DNA of 64,000 nucleotides from NCBI GenBank assembly GCA_020161575.1, contig JAIUNR010000005.1:1-64000 (forward strand). Reading direction: 5' to 3'. Both the position numbers and the translations under genes were made by a program. The DNA comes from Pseudomonadota bacterium. GTDB taxonomy: Bacteria > Pseudomonadota > Alphaproteobacteria > Rhizobiales > Beijerinckiaceae. The notes beneath the pieces are model-generated. The model ran no database searches and had not been told where the DNA came from. It was given only the letters and a program-made list of their open reading frames with translations. Shown here piece after piece: positions 8,882 to 17,099 of this stretch (position 1 is its first letter; each line of letters begins with the position of its first letter).

Positions 8882-9893
8882 CGGGATCCGCCGCCCTGCT
8901 TGCGAAAAGCGAGGCCAGAAAAACCTCGACGCGCCGCGCATCCGGGCATTCGAGGATCATCACCAGCTCGGCCCTGTCCTGCACGAATCCACGCCGACGC
9001 GCCTCCTCGGCATAGGCGGCGACATGCTTGCGCGCGTGGCGCACGCCCTGCCCCGGCCCCATCGCCTCGACAAGCGCGCGGTAATGCGCAAGCGCGGAAT
9101 CGGTCATCGCCTGCGCCGAGGGCGACATCTCGCCACGCCCATCGAGCCCCGCCGCGATCTCGCCCACAAGCCAGGGCCGACCAAGCGCCGCGCGGCCGAC
9201 CATCACGCCATCGGCCCCCGAAAGGGCGAGCGCTTCACGTGCTTTTCCAAGGCTGTCGATGTCGCCGTTGACGATCAGCGGCAGGCGCGTCGCGGCGCGC
9301 ACGGCCCGAACCGCGCCCCAATCCGCCGATCCCTTGTAGAACTGCATCCGCGTGCGCCCGTGCACGATCACCATGGCCAGGCCGTTATCCTCCGCCCTGC
9401 GCGCGAGTTCGGGCGCATTGAGGCTGGCATGGTCCCAGCCGAGGCGCATCTTGAGTGTCACCGGCACCTTCACCGCCGCGCGCACGGCGGCGATCAGCCC
9501 CTGCGCATGGTCGAGATCGCGCATCAACGCCGAGCCGGACCAGCCACTGGTGACGCGCTTGGCGGGGCAGCCCATGTTGATATCGATCATATCCGCGCCC
9601 GAAGCCTCGGCCACCCGCGCGCCTTCCGCCATCGCACCCGCCTCGCATCCCGCGAGCTGAACGACATGGCGCGGCAATCCCGCGCCCTCCGCGCGCAGGC
9701 GCGCTTCCTCGTCGCCCGCCGCGAGCTGATCCGCCGCCACCATTTCCGAAACCACCATGCCCGCGCCGAACCTGTCCGCGATCTGGCGGAAGGCGTGATC
9801 GGTCACCCCGGACATCGGCGCGAGCAGGGCCCTGCCCGGCAGCGCCTGCCCGGCGATGGTCAATGGCGAGAGGAATGGCGCGATGCCCGTCAT
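8865..9893 (-). CDS. dusB: tRNA dihydrouridine synthase DusB (NifR3)
   Basis: DusB is an FMN enzyme that reduces specific uridines in tRNA to dihydrouridine. Starting at 9893 gives 342 residues, the family length; a longer frame to 10040 would add 49 residues with no family character. The TIM-barrel shows LLAPMSGVTD near 24-32, the catalytic Cys 109 in INMGCPAKRV, and the FMN phosphate-binding region ADGVMVGRAALGRPW. In Rhizobiales this gene (historically nifR3) heads the ntrBC operon, as here, and it overlaps ntrB by 17 bp. It is divergent from ispDF across 170 bp. Confidence 0.95.
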   Translation of the reverse strand: MTGIAPFLSPLTIAGQALPGRALLAPMSGVTDHAFRQIADRFGAGMVVSEMVAADQLAAGDEEARLRAEGAGLPRHVVQLAGCEAGAMAEGARVAEASGADMIDINMGCPAKRVTSGWSGSALMRDLDHAQGLIAAVRAAVKVPVTLKMRLGWDHASLNAPELARRAEDNGLAMVIVHGRTRMQFYKGSADWGAVRAVRAATRLPLIVNGDIDSLGKAREALALSGADGVMVGRAALGRPWLVGEIAAGLDGRGEMSPSAQAMTDSALAHYRALVEAMGPGQGVRHARKHVAAYAEEARRRGFVQDRAELVMILECPDARRVEVFLASLFASRAADPDDLAA

Positions 9894-10063
9894 GGCGGCA
9901 ATATGCCTGTTTTTTGCGCAAAGGAATGAAAAAGCCCAAAGAGTGGTTACGCCATGCCCGCGCGCGCCGCAAGCCATGGCGCCCAAGCGGCAGGCAGGGC
10001 TCGAAAGCGATTGACGAAGCCGCCACTTTTCCCGATGCATCGACGAGGACAGGGGCGGATGAA

Positions 10064-11248
10064 ATGAACGGCTTTCCCGAAATCGCGATGGTGATCGTCG
10101 CCGCAGGTCAGGGTACCCGGCTGGGCGGAACGCCCAAACAATACCGCCTGCTCGCGGGCAAACCGCTTCTCGCCCATGCCCTCGCCCATGCCGGGGTGAA
10201 CGGCCATGTCTCGCGCCTTGTCACGGTGATCCACCCGGAAGCCGAAGACGCATATCGCGACGCCGCAACCGCGAGCGGCATCGCGTCGGGGCGCCTTGCC
10301 TTCGCCCATGGCGGCGAAACGCGGCAGGCTTCCGTGCGCAACGGGCTCGAATCGCTCGCGAAGGCAGGGTTTGACGCAGAAGGAATCGTGCTTATCCATG
10401 ATGCCGCGCGCCCCTTCCTGCCCGAAGCGACCCTATTGGCGCTCGCGATCGCGGCGGCGCGCAATGGCGCGGCGATCCCGGTCCTGCCGGTCGCCGATAC
10501 GCTGGCGCAACTCGACAGCGCGGGCAATCTCGCCGGAACGATCGACCGCGCCAAGGCCCGCATCGTGCAGACACCGCAGGCTTTCCGCTTCGGTTTGATC
10601 CTCGACGCCCATCGCAAGGCGGCTGCTGAAAAGCGCGAGGATTTCACCGACGATGCCGGCCTCGCTACCGCCTATGGCCAGATCGTCGCGAGCGTGCCGG
10701 GCGATGCCGCCCTGTTCAAGGTGACGGAAGCGGCCGATTTCGCCCGCGCCGAGCGCCATCTCGGGGCGGGTGCGGAAATCCGCACCGGCCTGGGCTATGA
10801 TGTCCATGCTTTCGATGACGGCGATCATCTCTGGCTTGGCGGCGTGAAAATCGCGCATAGCCGCAAGCTCTCGGGCCATTCCGATGCCGATCCGGTTCTT
10901 CACGCCCTCACCGATGCCTTGCTCGGCACGATCGGCGACGGGGATATCGGGATGCATTTTCCGCCCTCGGACCCGCAATGGAAGGGCGCGCCCTCGCATC
11001 TCTTCCTCGCGGATGCCGCGCGGCGCGTGGCGACCAGGGGCGGACGCATCGTCTCGGTCGATTGCACCGTGATCTGCGAACGGCCGAAAATCGGCCCGCA
11101 TCGCGTGGCGATGCAGGCGGCGATCGGCGCGGTACTCGGCCTTGGGCCGGAGCGGATCGGAATCAAGGCGACCACATCGGAAAAGCTCGGCTTCACGGGG
11201 CGGGAGGAAGGCATCGCCGCGATGGCGGTTGCCTCGGTCGCGTTCTGA
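10064..11248 (+). CDS. ispDF: Bifunctional IspD/IspF isoprenoid enzyme
   Basis: This fused enzyme catalyses two steps of the MEP pathway: 2-C-methyl-erythritol 4-phosphate cytidylyltransferase and MECDP synthase. The start at 10064 follows the ribosome-binding site AGGGGCGG and gives 394 residues. Residues 1-228 are the IspD nucleotidyltransferase, with the CTP loop AAGQGTRLGGTPKQY near the start. Residues from about 230 are IspF, with metal ligands in GYDVHAF and SGHSDADPVLHALTDALLG. The IspDF fusion is typical of alpha and epsilon proteobacteria. pncC follows 27 bp downstream. Confidence 0.96.
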   Translation: MNGFPEIAMVIVAAGQGTRLGGTPKQYRLLAGKPLLAHALAHAGVNGHVSRLVTVIHPEAEDAYRDAATASGIASGRLAFAHGGETRQASVRNGLESLAKAGFDAEGIVLIHDAARPFLPEATLLALAIAAARNGAAIPVLPVADTLAQLDSAGNLAGTIDRAKARIVQTPQAFRFGLILDAHRKAAAEKREDFTDDAGLATAYGQIVASVPGDAALFKVTEAADFARAERHLGAGAEIRTGLGYDVHAFDDGDHLWLGGVKIAHSRKLSGHSDADPVLHALTDALLGTIGDGDIGMHFPPSDPQWKGAPSHLFLADAARRVATRGGRIVSVDCTVICERPKIGPHRVAMQAAIGAVLGLGPERIGIKATTSEKLGFTGREEGIAAMAVASVAF

Positions 11249-11275
11249 ACGTCTGATACGGCGAAGGAGATGCTC

Positions 11276-11797
11276 ATGCCGCGCGCCAACGTCCCCAGCA
11301 TGCCCGCCCTCGCCCGGCAGGTGCTTGCCGAGGCGCGCGCGAAGGGCCTGACCATCGTCACCGCCGAGAGCTGCACGGGCGGCATGCTTGCCGCCGCCTT
11401 GACCGCGATTTCCGGCTCATCCGACGTTTTTGATCGCGCTTTCGTCACCTATTCGAATGCCGCCAAGATGGCGATGCTTGGCGTGCCGGAAGCACTTCTG
11501 GCGCGGCACGGCGCGGTTTCACCGGAAGTCGCCGGGGCAATGGCGGAAGGCGCTCTCAAAGCCTCCGGCGCCGGGCTCGCAGTTGCGATCACCGGCATTG
11601 CCGGGCCTGGCGGGGGCACGGCGACAAAGCCGGTGGGGCTGGTGCATCTCGCCGCCGCCTCGCGCGACGGCAGGCTCCAACGGCTCGAACGGCATTACGA
11701 TCCCGCTCTCGGACGCGCTGGCATCCGCCGCGCCGCGACACGGGACGCGCTTTTCCTCCTGAAAGGAATGGCCGAAGATACGCGGGTCTCAGCCTGA
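11276..11797 (+). CDS. pncC: Nicotinamide-nucleotide amidase PncC (CinA C-terminal family)
   Basis: PncC hydrolyses NMN to nicotinate mononucleotide, recycling the product of NAD-dependent DNA ligase. The 173-residue product is a stand-alone CinA C-terminal domain with the characteristic VTAESCTGG near 25-33, the segment YSNAAK, and GIAGPGGGTATKPVG. The second ATG (11276) is chosen because the AAGGAG site immediately precedes the first ATG at 11270 but sits at proper spacing for 11276. The gene follows ispDF, probably in one transcript, and its end overlaps the convergent CoQ-binding gene by 9 bp. Confidence 0.92.
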   Translation: MPRANVPSMPALARQVLAEARAKGLTIVTAESCTGGMLAAALTAISGSSDVFDRAFVTYSNAAKMAMLGVPEALLARHGAVSPEVAGAMAEGALKASGAGLAVAITGIAGPGGGTATKPVGLVHLAAASRDGRLQRLERHYDPALGRAGIRRAATRDALFLLKGMAEDTRVSA

Positions 11798-12250
11798 AGG
11801 CGCCCGCGCGGCCAGGGCGTCGGCACGTGCCTCGAAGGCCTCGGCCATCTTGCGGAAAACCTTCTCGAAAACCGCACCGGCCAGCATCTGGAACGTGCGG
11901 CTCCTGAACTCGTAATCGATGAAGAATTTGACGTCACAACCGCCATCGGCACGTGCAAGGAAGGTCCAGCGATTCTCAAGATGCTTGAACGGACCATCGA
12001 CATAGGCAACGCGGATCTGACTCGCGGCGGAGTCCAGCTCCACCCGGGTCGTGAAGGTCTCGCGGATCATCTTGTAACCAATCGACATATCCGCGAGCAG
12101 CGTGATCACACCCGACGCTTCCGAGCGGCGGCGGATGACGAGGCTTTCGCACATCGGCACGAATTCGGGATAGCGCGCGATATCCGCGACGAGATCGAAC
12201 ATGGTCTGCGGCGAATGGCGAACAGGGCGCGTGGTTTCGAAACGGGGCAT
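11789..12250 (-). CDS. START/SRPBCC ubiquinone-binding protein (Coq10/RatA family)
   Basis: This 153-residue protein belongs to the polyketide cyclase / START family that includes mitochondrial Coq10 and bacterial RatA. Coq10 proteins bind ubiquinone and assist respiration. Visible family features are the N-terminal RHSPQTMFDLVADIARYPEFVPMC (helix-grip entrance), YKMIRETFTTRV, the conserved GPFKHLENRWTF strand pair and the C-terminal helix FEKVFRKMAEAFEARA. It lies downstream of lipA with a small ORF between them, all on the minus strand with gaps of a few bases. The lipA-Coq10 pairing recurs in alphaproteobacteria. A RatA-like toxin role is less likely in this context. Confidence 0.88.
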   Translation of the reverse strand: MPRFETTRPVRHSPQTMFDLVADIARYPEFVPMCESLVIRRRSEASGVITLLADMSIGYKMIRETFTTRVELDSAASQIRVAYVDGPFKHLENRWTFLARADGGCDVKFFIDYEFRSRTFQMLAGAVFEKVFRKMAEAFEARADALAARAPSG

Positions 12251-12252
12251 TC

Positions 12253-12462
12253 TCAGAGCTGCCCTTTTGCAATCGCCCCGCTCGTCCGAAGCGGGCTTCT
12301 CAGCTCAGCGGGATACATGCCGGAAACCGCCACGAAAACATCGGGGATGCCGGCTTCCGGGGGCTGGAGAGGCACGCAATAGGAATCGCAGAACCATGCA
12401 CCGATAAACCAGCCCGGCCCCGGCGCGCTTTCGCGCGGAACAACGCCGGTCGCGATCAGCAT
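12253..12462 (-). CDS. Small hypothetical protein between lipA and the Coq10-like gene
   Basis: This 69-codon frame fills the gap almost exactly: its ATG is 3 bp after the lipA stop and its TGA ends 2 bp before the Coq10-like start. Such packing suggests translational coupling and a real gene, but the predicted protein (three cysteines, proline-rich, with a WFIGAWFCDSYCVPL segment) matches no family I recognise, and there is no clear ribosome-binding site. It may instead be a spacer that happens to be open in GC-rich DNA. Confidence 0.4.
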   Translation of the reverse strand: MLIATGVVPRESAPGPGWFIGAWFCDSYCVPLQPPEAGIPDVFVAVSGMYPAELRSPLRTSGAIAKGQL

Positions 12463-12465
12463 GGC

Positions 12466-13500
12466 TCAGCCATTCATTGCCCCGGATTTCGCTTCGCGCG
12501 CCGCCTTCAGCCGCGCGAAATCCTCACCGGCATGGTGCGAAGAGCGCGTGAGCGGCGAGGCGGAGACCATCGCGAAACCCTTGGTATAGGCGATGGTCTC
12601 GTAGCCCTTGAATTCGTCCGGCGGCACGAAGCGCATCACGGCGTGATGCTTCTTCGTGGGCTGGAGATATTGCCCGATCGTGAGGAAATCGACCTCCGCC
12701 GAGCGCAGGTCATCCATGAGCTGGAGCACTTCGTTGCGCTCCTCCCCGAGCCCGACCATGATGCCGGACTTGGTGAAGATGGTCGCATCCAGCTCCTTGA
12801 CGCGTTGCAGGAGCCGGATCGAATGGAAATAGCGGGCGCCGGGCCGCACCTTGAGATATTTCGACGGCACGGTTTCGAGATTGTGGTTGAACACATCCGG
12901 CCGCGCCTTCACCACCACTTCAAGCGCGCCTTCCTTGCGCAGGAAATCCGGGGTGAGGATCTCGATCGTGGTCTTCGGTGATTTCTCGCGGATCGCGCGG
13001 ATGGTACGCGCGAAATGCTCCGCGCCGCCATCATCGAGATCGTCGCGATCCACCGAGGTGATCACGACATGGGAAAGGCCGAGCTTGGCGGTGGCGGTCG
13101 CGACATAATCCGGCTCGTTCGCGTCGAGCGGCGCCGGCATGCCGGTCTTCACGTTGCAGAAGGCGCAGGCCCGCGTGCAGGTATCGCCCATGATCATGAA
13201 GGTGGCGTGCTTCTTCTCCCAGCATTCGCCGATATTCGGGCAACCCGCCTCCTCGCAGACGGTCACCAGCCCGTTTTCCTTGACGATGGCATGCGTGTCG
13301 CGCCAGCCAGGCGATCCCGGCGCCTTCACACGGATCCAATCCGGCTTGCGCTGGATGGGATTATCGGGCCGATGCGCCTTTTCCGGGTGACGGGCCTTCG
13401 CCGCCTCCGCGATCGCCGCGACACGCTCCTGCCCATCGGGCGAGAGCGCATTGCCGCGCTGCTTGCGGGGATCATTGGTCAGAAGATCGATCGTCGCCAT
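12466..13500 (-). CDS. lipA: Lipoyl synthase LipA
   Basis: LipA is a radical-SAM enzyme that inserts two sulfurs into octanoyl groups on lipoyl domains, completing the cofactor used by the pyruvate dehydrogenase encoded nearby. The start at 13500 follows CGGAGCGGG and gives 344 residues. Both clusters are visible: the auxiliary [4Fe-4S] ligands Cys 82, 87 and 93 ([12 protein letters not shown]) and the radical-SAM ligands Cys 108, 112 and 115 (CTRACAFC). The C-terminal [10 protein letters not shown] carries the conserved Arg-Ser-Ser that ligates the auxiliary cluster. It heads a short minus-strand series with the small ORF and the Coq10-like gene. Confidence 0.97.
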   Translation of the reverse strand: MATIDLLTNDPRKQRGNALSPDGQERVAAIAEAAKARHPEKAHRPDNPIQRKPDWIRVKAPGSPGWRDTHAIVKENGLVTVCEEAGCPNIGECWEKKHATFMIMGDTCTRACAFCNVKTGMPAPLDANEPDYVATATAKLGLSHVVITSVDRDDLDDGGAEHFARTIRAIREKSPKTTIEILTPDFLRKEGALEVVVKARPDVFNHNLETVPSKYLKVRPGARYFHSIRLLQRVKELDATIFTKSGIMVGLGEERNEVLQLMDDLRSAEVDFLTIGQYLQPTKKHHAVMRFVPPDEFKGYETIAYTKGFAMVSASPLTRSSHHAGEDFARLKAAREAKSGAMNG

Positions 13501-13707
13501 GGTGTTCCCGCTCCGGGCCAATTCTACGCTTCACCTAGTCGGCTCCGCGCTGTTCGGCAAGAGAGGGGGCAGAATGCCTCCAATGCGCGAAAGAGCGGAT
13601 AGATTTAAATTTTCATCACCCGATTTATCGAAAGATGAAGGTTTCATGGGAAAGTTGTCTCTGGAGAACTCGGATACCTGTCCTGGAGAGGGAGAAAGGA
13701 GGTCTCC

Positions 13708-13995
13708 ATGAAACGTATTCTTCTTCTTGCCGGTATGCTTGCAGGCCTCACGCTCGGCGCCAGCGCCCAGTTTCGTGCCCCCGCCATCGGCGATGCCAGC
13801 CCCTTCATCATCTATGGCTGCGATCCGTGCTGCTTCGTGACCAACACGCATGCGAGCCGCCCCATCCACGTGGTGCTCTACATGATCCTGACGAAATACG
13901 AAGCGGAGATCGAGCCGGGCCATACGGCGCGCTTTCCTGTCGGAAAAAGCTGCGCGCGCGGCGCGATGGGGCTTGAGGTCCAGTTCGCGGGGTAA
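13708..13995 (+). CDS. Small secreted protein, unrecognised
   Basis: The 95-residue product has a clear signal peptide (KR, hydrophobic LLLAGMLAGLTLGASA, cleavage likely before QFRAP), so it is exported. The mature part of about 75 residues holds four cysteines: one before the prolines of GCDPCC, the adjacent pair in that motif, and one near the end at KSCARG; disulfides are possible. A very strong ribosome-binding site AAAGGAGGT precedes the ATG by 7 bases. It is divergent from lipA and convergent, with a 2 bp gap, to the YeaQ-like gene. I recognise no family. Confidence 0.75.
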   Translation: MKRILLLAGMLAGLTLGASAQFRAPAIGDASPFIIYGCDPCCFVTNTHASRPIHVVLYMILTKYEAEIEPGHTARFPVGKSCARGAMGLEVQFAG

Positions 13996-13997
13996 CC

Positions 13998-14249
13998 TCA
14001 GCGGGCAAGAAAACGGGCCACCACGATGACGATCACACCGCCGAGCACGGCGGCGATCATCGAATGCATGAATGGGCCGCCAAGGCCGATGCCGAGAAAG
14101 CCGAGCACGATATGCCCGACCACGGCACCGACAAGCCCGACGATGATGTTGCGGATGATCCCGCCCGATCCTCCGGCGATAAGGCTCGCGAGCCAGCCGG
14201 CGATCCCGCCGAGGATGAGGGTGACCAGAAGCGGTGGGAGGGAAAACAT
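13998..14249 (-). CDS. GlsB/YeaQ/YmgE family stress-response membrane protein
   Basis: This is a small, very hydrophobic protein of the transglycosylase-associated (YeaQ/YmgE) family, often induced by envelope or acid stress; its biochemical role is unknown. Starting at 14249, after GAGGAAG, gives 83 residues with three membrane segments and the glycine-rich signatures GGIAGWLASLIAGGSGGI, NIIVGLVGAVVGH and LGFLGIG. A longer upstream frame adds a basic stretch without family resemblance and is not used. It lies 25 bp downstream of another small exported protein gene on the same strand. Confidence 0.9.
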   Translation of the reverse strand: MFSLPPLLVTLILGGIAGWLASLIAGGSGGIIRNIIVGLVGAVVGHIVLGFLGIGLGGPFMHSMIAAVLGGVIVIVVARFLAR

Positions 14250-14274
14250 GAGAACTTCCTCGCTTGAGACGGGT

Positions 14275-14568
14275 TCACGGCGCGCTGGGTTCGGACAATT
14301 CTGTCCGGCCCGATTTCTTGTTGTAGAGGCAATATTTCGTTCCAGGCGCATTGTTCATATGCGGCTGGGGATGCCTGCCCTCGACGATCCGCATGATCGA
14401 ATCCTGAAACTCGACCAATACGTTCGATTTCGCCTGCCGGAACTTTGACGCGGTGAGGCAGGCACGCTCGGATTTCTGCCACAGCTCCTGCCAGGCATCA
14501 GGGCTCGAGGCACGCGCTGGCATCGCGAAAACGGCCAGCAGGATCACGATGGAAGAATGCTTGAGCAT
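14275..14568 (-). CDS. Small exported protein, unrecognised
   Basis: Starting at 14568, seven bases after GGAGG, gives 97 residues with an N-terminal signal peptide (LKH, SSIVILLAVFAMPARA, likely cleaved before SSPDAW). The mature protein is polar, has two cysteines (SERACLTASK and KYCLYNK) and ends SEPSAP. A longer frame to 14625 would run into lpdA and lacks its own ribosome-binding site. It sits between lpdA and the YeaQ-like gene on the same strand. I recognise no family and can say only that it is probably periplasmic. Confidence 0.65.
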   Translation of the reverse strand: MLKHSSIVILLAVFAMPARASSPDAWQELWQKSERACLTASKFRQAKSNVLVEFQDSIMRIVEGRHPQPHMNNAPGTKYCLYNKKSGRTELSEPSAP

Positions 14569-14602
14569 CAAAGAACCTCCGGAGCCTTGCGAACAGCCGC
14601 CT

Positions 14603-16042
14603 TCACGCGTTGAGCGCGCGACCATAAGCGTCGAGCACGCTCTCCTTCATCATTTCCGAAAGCGTGGGATGGGGGAAGACCGTATGCATCAGGTCTTCCT
14701 CGGTGGTCTCCAGCCCCATCGCGACCACAAACCCCTGGATAAGCTCGGTGACTTCCGCGCCCACCATATGCGCGCCGAGAAGCTGGCCGGTCTTGGCGTC
14801 GAAAACGGTTTTCACGAGCCCGTTATCCTCGCCGAGCGCGATCGCCTTGCCATTGGCGCCGAAGGAGAAGCGCCCGACCTTGACGGAATAACCCGCCTCC
14901 TTCGCCTTCGCTTCGGTGAGGCCGACGGAAGCAACCTGCGGATGGCAATAGGTGCAACCGGGGATTTTCAGCTTGTCCATCGGGTGGACGTGGAGCCCCT
15001 TGATATGCTCGACGCAGATCACACCCTCATGCTCGGCCTTGTGCGCGAGCATCGGTGGGCCGGCGACATCGCCGATCGCGTAGATGCCCGGCACATTGGT
15101 GCGGCCATAGCCATCGATCGCGATGCAGCCCCTGTCAGTCTTGATCCCCAGCGATTCAAGCCCGAGCCCCTCGATATTGCCGACGACACCGACGGCGGAG
15201 ATCATCCGCTCGGCGGTGATGTCCTGTTTCACGCCCTTGTCGTCTTCCACGGTCGCGGTGACGCTGTTGGCGCCCTTGACCACTTTGATCACCTTGGTGG
15301 AGGTGAGGATCTTCATGCCCTGCTTGTCGAAAGCCTTGCGCGCGATGGCGGAGATTTCGGCATCCTCCACCGGCATCACCTGCCCCATCACCTCGACGAC
15401 GGTGACCTCGACGCCGAGCGTGCGGTAGAACGACGCGAATTCGATGCCGATGGCACCCGAGCCCATGACGATCAGCGATTTCGGCATCGCCGGCGGCACC
15501 ATCGCCTCGAAATAGGTCCAGATCAGCTTGCCGTCGGGCTCGATGCCGGGCAGCACGCGCGGGCGCGCGCCGGTTGCGACGATGATATGCTTGGCGGAAT
15601 AGGTTCCGGCACCCAGCGCCCCTTTGGGAACAGGCGGTTGCGGCTGCATCGCCGGCTTTTTCGTTTCGGAAACGACAATTTCACCGGGTTTGGTGAGCTT
15701 CGCCTCGCCCCAGATCACATCGATCTTGTTCTTCTTCATCAGGAAGGCGACGCCGCCATTCAAACGCTGGGACACGCCGCGCGAGCGCTTGACGATCTCG
15801 GCCGTGTCCGGCGTCACCTGTCCTTCGAGCTTCAGGCCGTAAGCCTTGGCATGAGTCGCGTAATGGTAGATCTCCGCCGAGCGCAGCAGCGCCTTGGTCG
15901 GAATGCAGCCCCAGTTGAGGCAGATGCCGCCGAGATGCTCGCGCTCGACAATGCCGACCTTGAAGCCGAGCTGGGCGGCGCGGATCGCGGTGACATAGCC
16001 GCCCGGACCCGAGCCGATGATGAGGATATCGTAAGCGGACAT
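14603..16042 (-). CDS. lpdA: Dihydrolipoyl dehydrogenase (E3)
   Basis: E3 reoxidises dihydrolipoamide in 2-oxoacid dehydrogenase complexes, passing electrons through FAD to NAD+. The 479-residue product starts with the FAD-binding GSGPGGY at 11-17 and has the redox disulfide Cys 41/Cys 46 in GGICLNWGCIPTKAL. A second dinucleotide fold follows (MGSGAIGIEFASFY), then the FAD motif YAIGDVAG and the catalytic His-Glu pair HPTLSE near the C-terminus. An insertion around 128-150 (KKPAMQPQPPVPKGALGAG) is seen in related alphaproteobacterial E3 enzymes. It belongs to the pdhABC cluster, two small genes downstream of pdhC. Confidence 0.96.
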   Translation of the reverse strand: MSAYDILIIGSGPGGYVTAIRAAQLGFKVGIVEREHLGGICLNWGCIPTKALLRSAEIYHYATHAKAYGLKLEGQVTPDTAEIVKRSRGVSQRLNGGVAFLMKKNKIDVIWGEAKLTKPGEIVVSETKKPAMQPQPPVPKGALGAGTYSAKHIIVATGARPRVLPGIEPDGKLIWTYFEAMVPPAMPKSLIVMGSGAIGIEFASFYRTLGVEVTVVEVMGQVMPVEDAEISAIARKAFDKQGMKILTSTKVIKVVKGANSVTATVEDDKGVKQDITAERMISAVGVVGNIEGLGLESLGIKTDRGCIAIDGYGRTNVPGIYAIGDVAGPPMLAHKAEHEGVICVEHIKGLHVHPMDKLKIPGCTYCHPQVASVGLTEAKAKEAGYSVKVGRFSFGANGKAIALGEDNGLVKTVFDAKTGQLLGAHMVGAEVTELIQGFVVAMGLETTEEDLMHTVFPHPTLSEMMKESVLDAYGRALNA

Positions 16043-16077
16043 GGCCTTCCCTTTCGTCGAGCCATGTCCGGTGCCTG

Positions 16078-16314
16078 TCAGGCCGAGAGCATGGCGTAGA
16101 TTTCGTCTTTCAGCTTCATGCGCTTCTTGCGCAGGCTATCCATCGCGAGGTCTTCCATCGGCTCCACCAGGGTCTCCGCGCGATGCACCTGCCGGTTTAT
16201 CGTGTGGTACTCTTCGGCGAGCCGCGCGAAATGCGCGTTGCTGGTCTTCAGCGCGGTGATTTTCGCGCCATGCTCCGGGAATTCCTCATGCAATTCATGC
16301 GGGGTATTGCTCAT
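16078..16314 (-). CDS. YdcH-family (DUF465) small protein
   Basis: The 78-residue product is a short, highly charged helical protein of the DUF465 (YdcH) family. It has the typical C-terminal LRKKRMKLKDEIYAML signature and an N-terminal part predicted to form a helical hairpin (HFARLAEEYHTINRQVHRAET). The function is unknown. It lies between the SGNH hydrolase and lpdA on the same strand, 35 bp before lpdA, and is probably carried in the pdh transcript. Confidence 0.88.
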   Translation of the reverse strand: MSNTPHELHEEFPEHGAKITALKTSNAHFARLAEEYHTINRQVHRAETLVEPMEDLAMDSLRKKRMKLKDEIYAMLSA

Positions 16315-16390
16315 CCGGGGTCTCCTTCTCGGATTGGTTTGTTTGACCCCCTCAGTCTAGTTGCCCCGCCTTGTTCCTCCTTGATTACGG

Positions 16391-17035
16391 TCAATCGGTC
16401 AGAAAATCGCGCACCAGCGGCGCGATCGCTCGCCCGATGGCGCGGGTATTCTCGACATCGAGATGCACACCATCCACCGGCGAGGCGATGGCATGGCGCG
16501 CGCAATCGAAGAAGGCGCAGCCCATTTCCGCCGCCAGCGCCTCATAAAGCGGGCCGATCTTCCGCGACTGTTCGACCGCGCGCGAGAAAATATCGGCGTA
16601 AAACGGGTCCGTCGTCTTTACGAAATGCGGCGGCGCAGCAATCAGCACCTTCGGCGCTGCAACGCCCGGCAGGCGCGGGGAATGCTTCTGGACGATCTCG
16701 ACGCAGCGGCGCATACCCTGCATGGCGACCGACGCCTTGGCCGCGAACATGTCGTGAAGGTCATTCGAGCCCAGCATCAGGATCACGAGGTCGAGCGGCG
16801 CATGGGTGTAGAGAACCGTCGGCAGCACGGATGCGCCATTGCGATCGCAATCGGCAAGGCCGGTATCGAAAGCGGTGGTGCGACCGCGCAAACCCTCGGC
16901 CAAGACGTGATAGCCGGGGCCGAGTTCGGCGCGCATCACCTCCGGCCAGCGATCCTCACGCGCATGGCGCAGCCCTGGGCGATCAGGGTCCGATCCCCAG
17001 GTGATGCTGTCGCCGTAGCAAAGGATGGTTTTCAC
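16391..17035 (-). CDS. SGNH/GDSL-family esterase
   Basis: This 214-residue protein is a serine hydrolase of the SGNH superfamily, close to the arylesterase branch. The four blocks are visible: block I GDSITWG with the nucleophile Ser 10, a block II glycine in the GLRGRTTAFD region, block III GSNDLHD, and block V DGVHLD with the catalytic Asp and His. There is no signal peptide, so it should be cytoplasmic. It is inserted between pdhC and the YdcH-like gene on the same strand. The natural substrate cannot be deduced. Confidence 0.9.
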   Translation of the reverse strand: MKTILCYGDSITWGSDPDRPGLRHAREDRWPEVMRAELGPGYHVLAEGLRGRTTAFDTGLADCDRNGASVLPTVLYTHAPLDLVILMLGSNDLHDMFAAKASVAMQGMRRCVEIVQKHSPRLPGVAAPKVLIAAPPHFVKTTDPFYADIFSRAVEQSRKIGPLYEALAAEMGCAFFDCARHAIASPVDGVHLDVENTRAIGRAIAPLVRDFLTD

Positions 17036-17052
17036 GAAAGTGTCTTTCTCTC

Positions 17053-17092
17053 ACGCGTTTCCACGCAAATCGGTTCCACTTGCCTGAAAACC
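17053..17092. repeat. Palindromic intergenic repeat, copy 2 (diverged)
   Basis: An imperfect inverted repeat: GTTTCCACGCAA at 17057-17068 pairs with TTGCCTGAAAAC at 17080-17091 (10 of 12 positions) around an 11-base centre ATCGGTTCCAC. Both the architecture and the centre (CGGT and TCCAC) match the second palindrome of the element at 7740-7783, so they are two diverged members of one family. It sits in the gap between pdhC and the SGNH esterase gene and lacks the 15-bp stem found in copy 1. Confidence 0.65.
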
Positions 17093-17099
17093 TTTCCGC

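Noticed and set aside
9863-10063. Upstream extension of the ispDF frame
   Set aside because: The added 67 residues overlap dusB antisense and are not IspD-like; the ATG at 10064 has a good ribosome-binding site.
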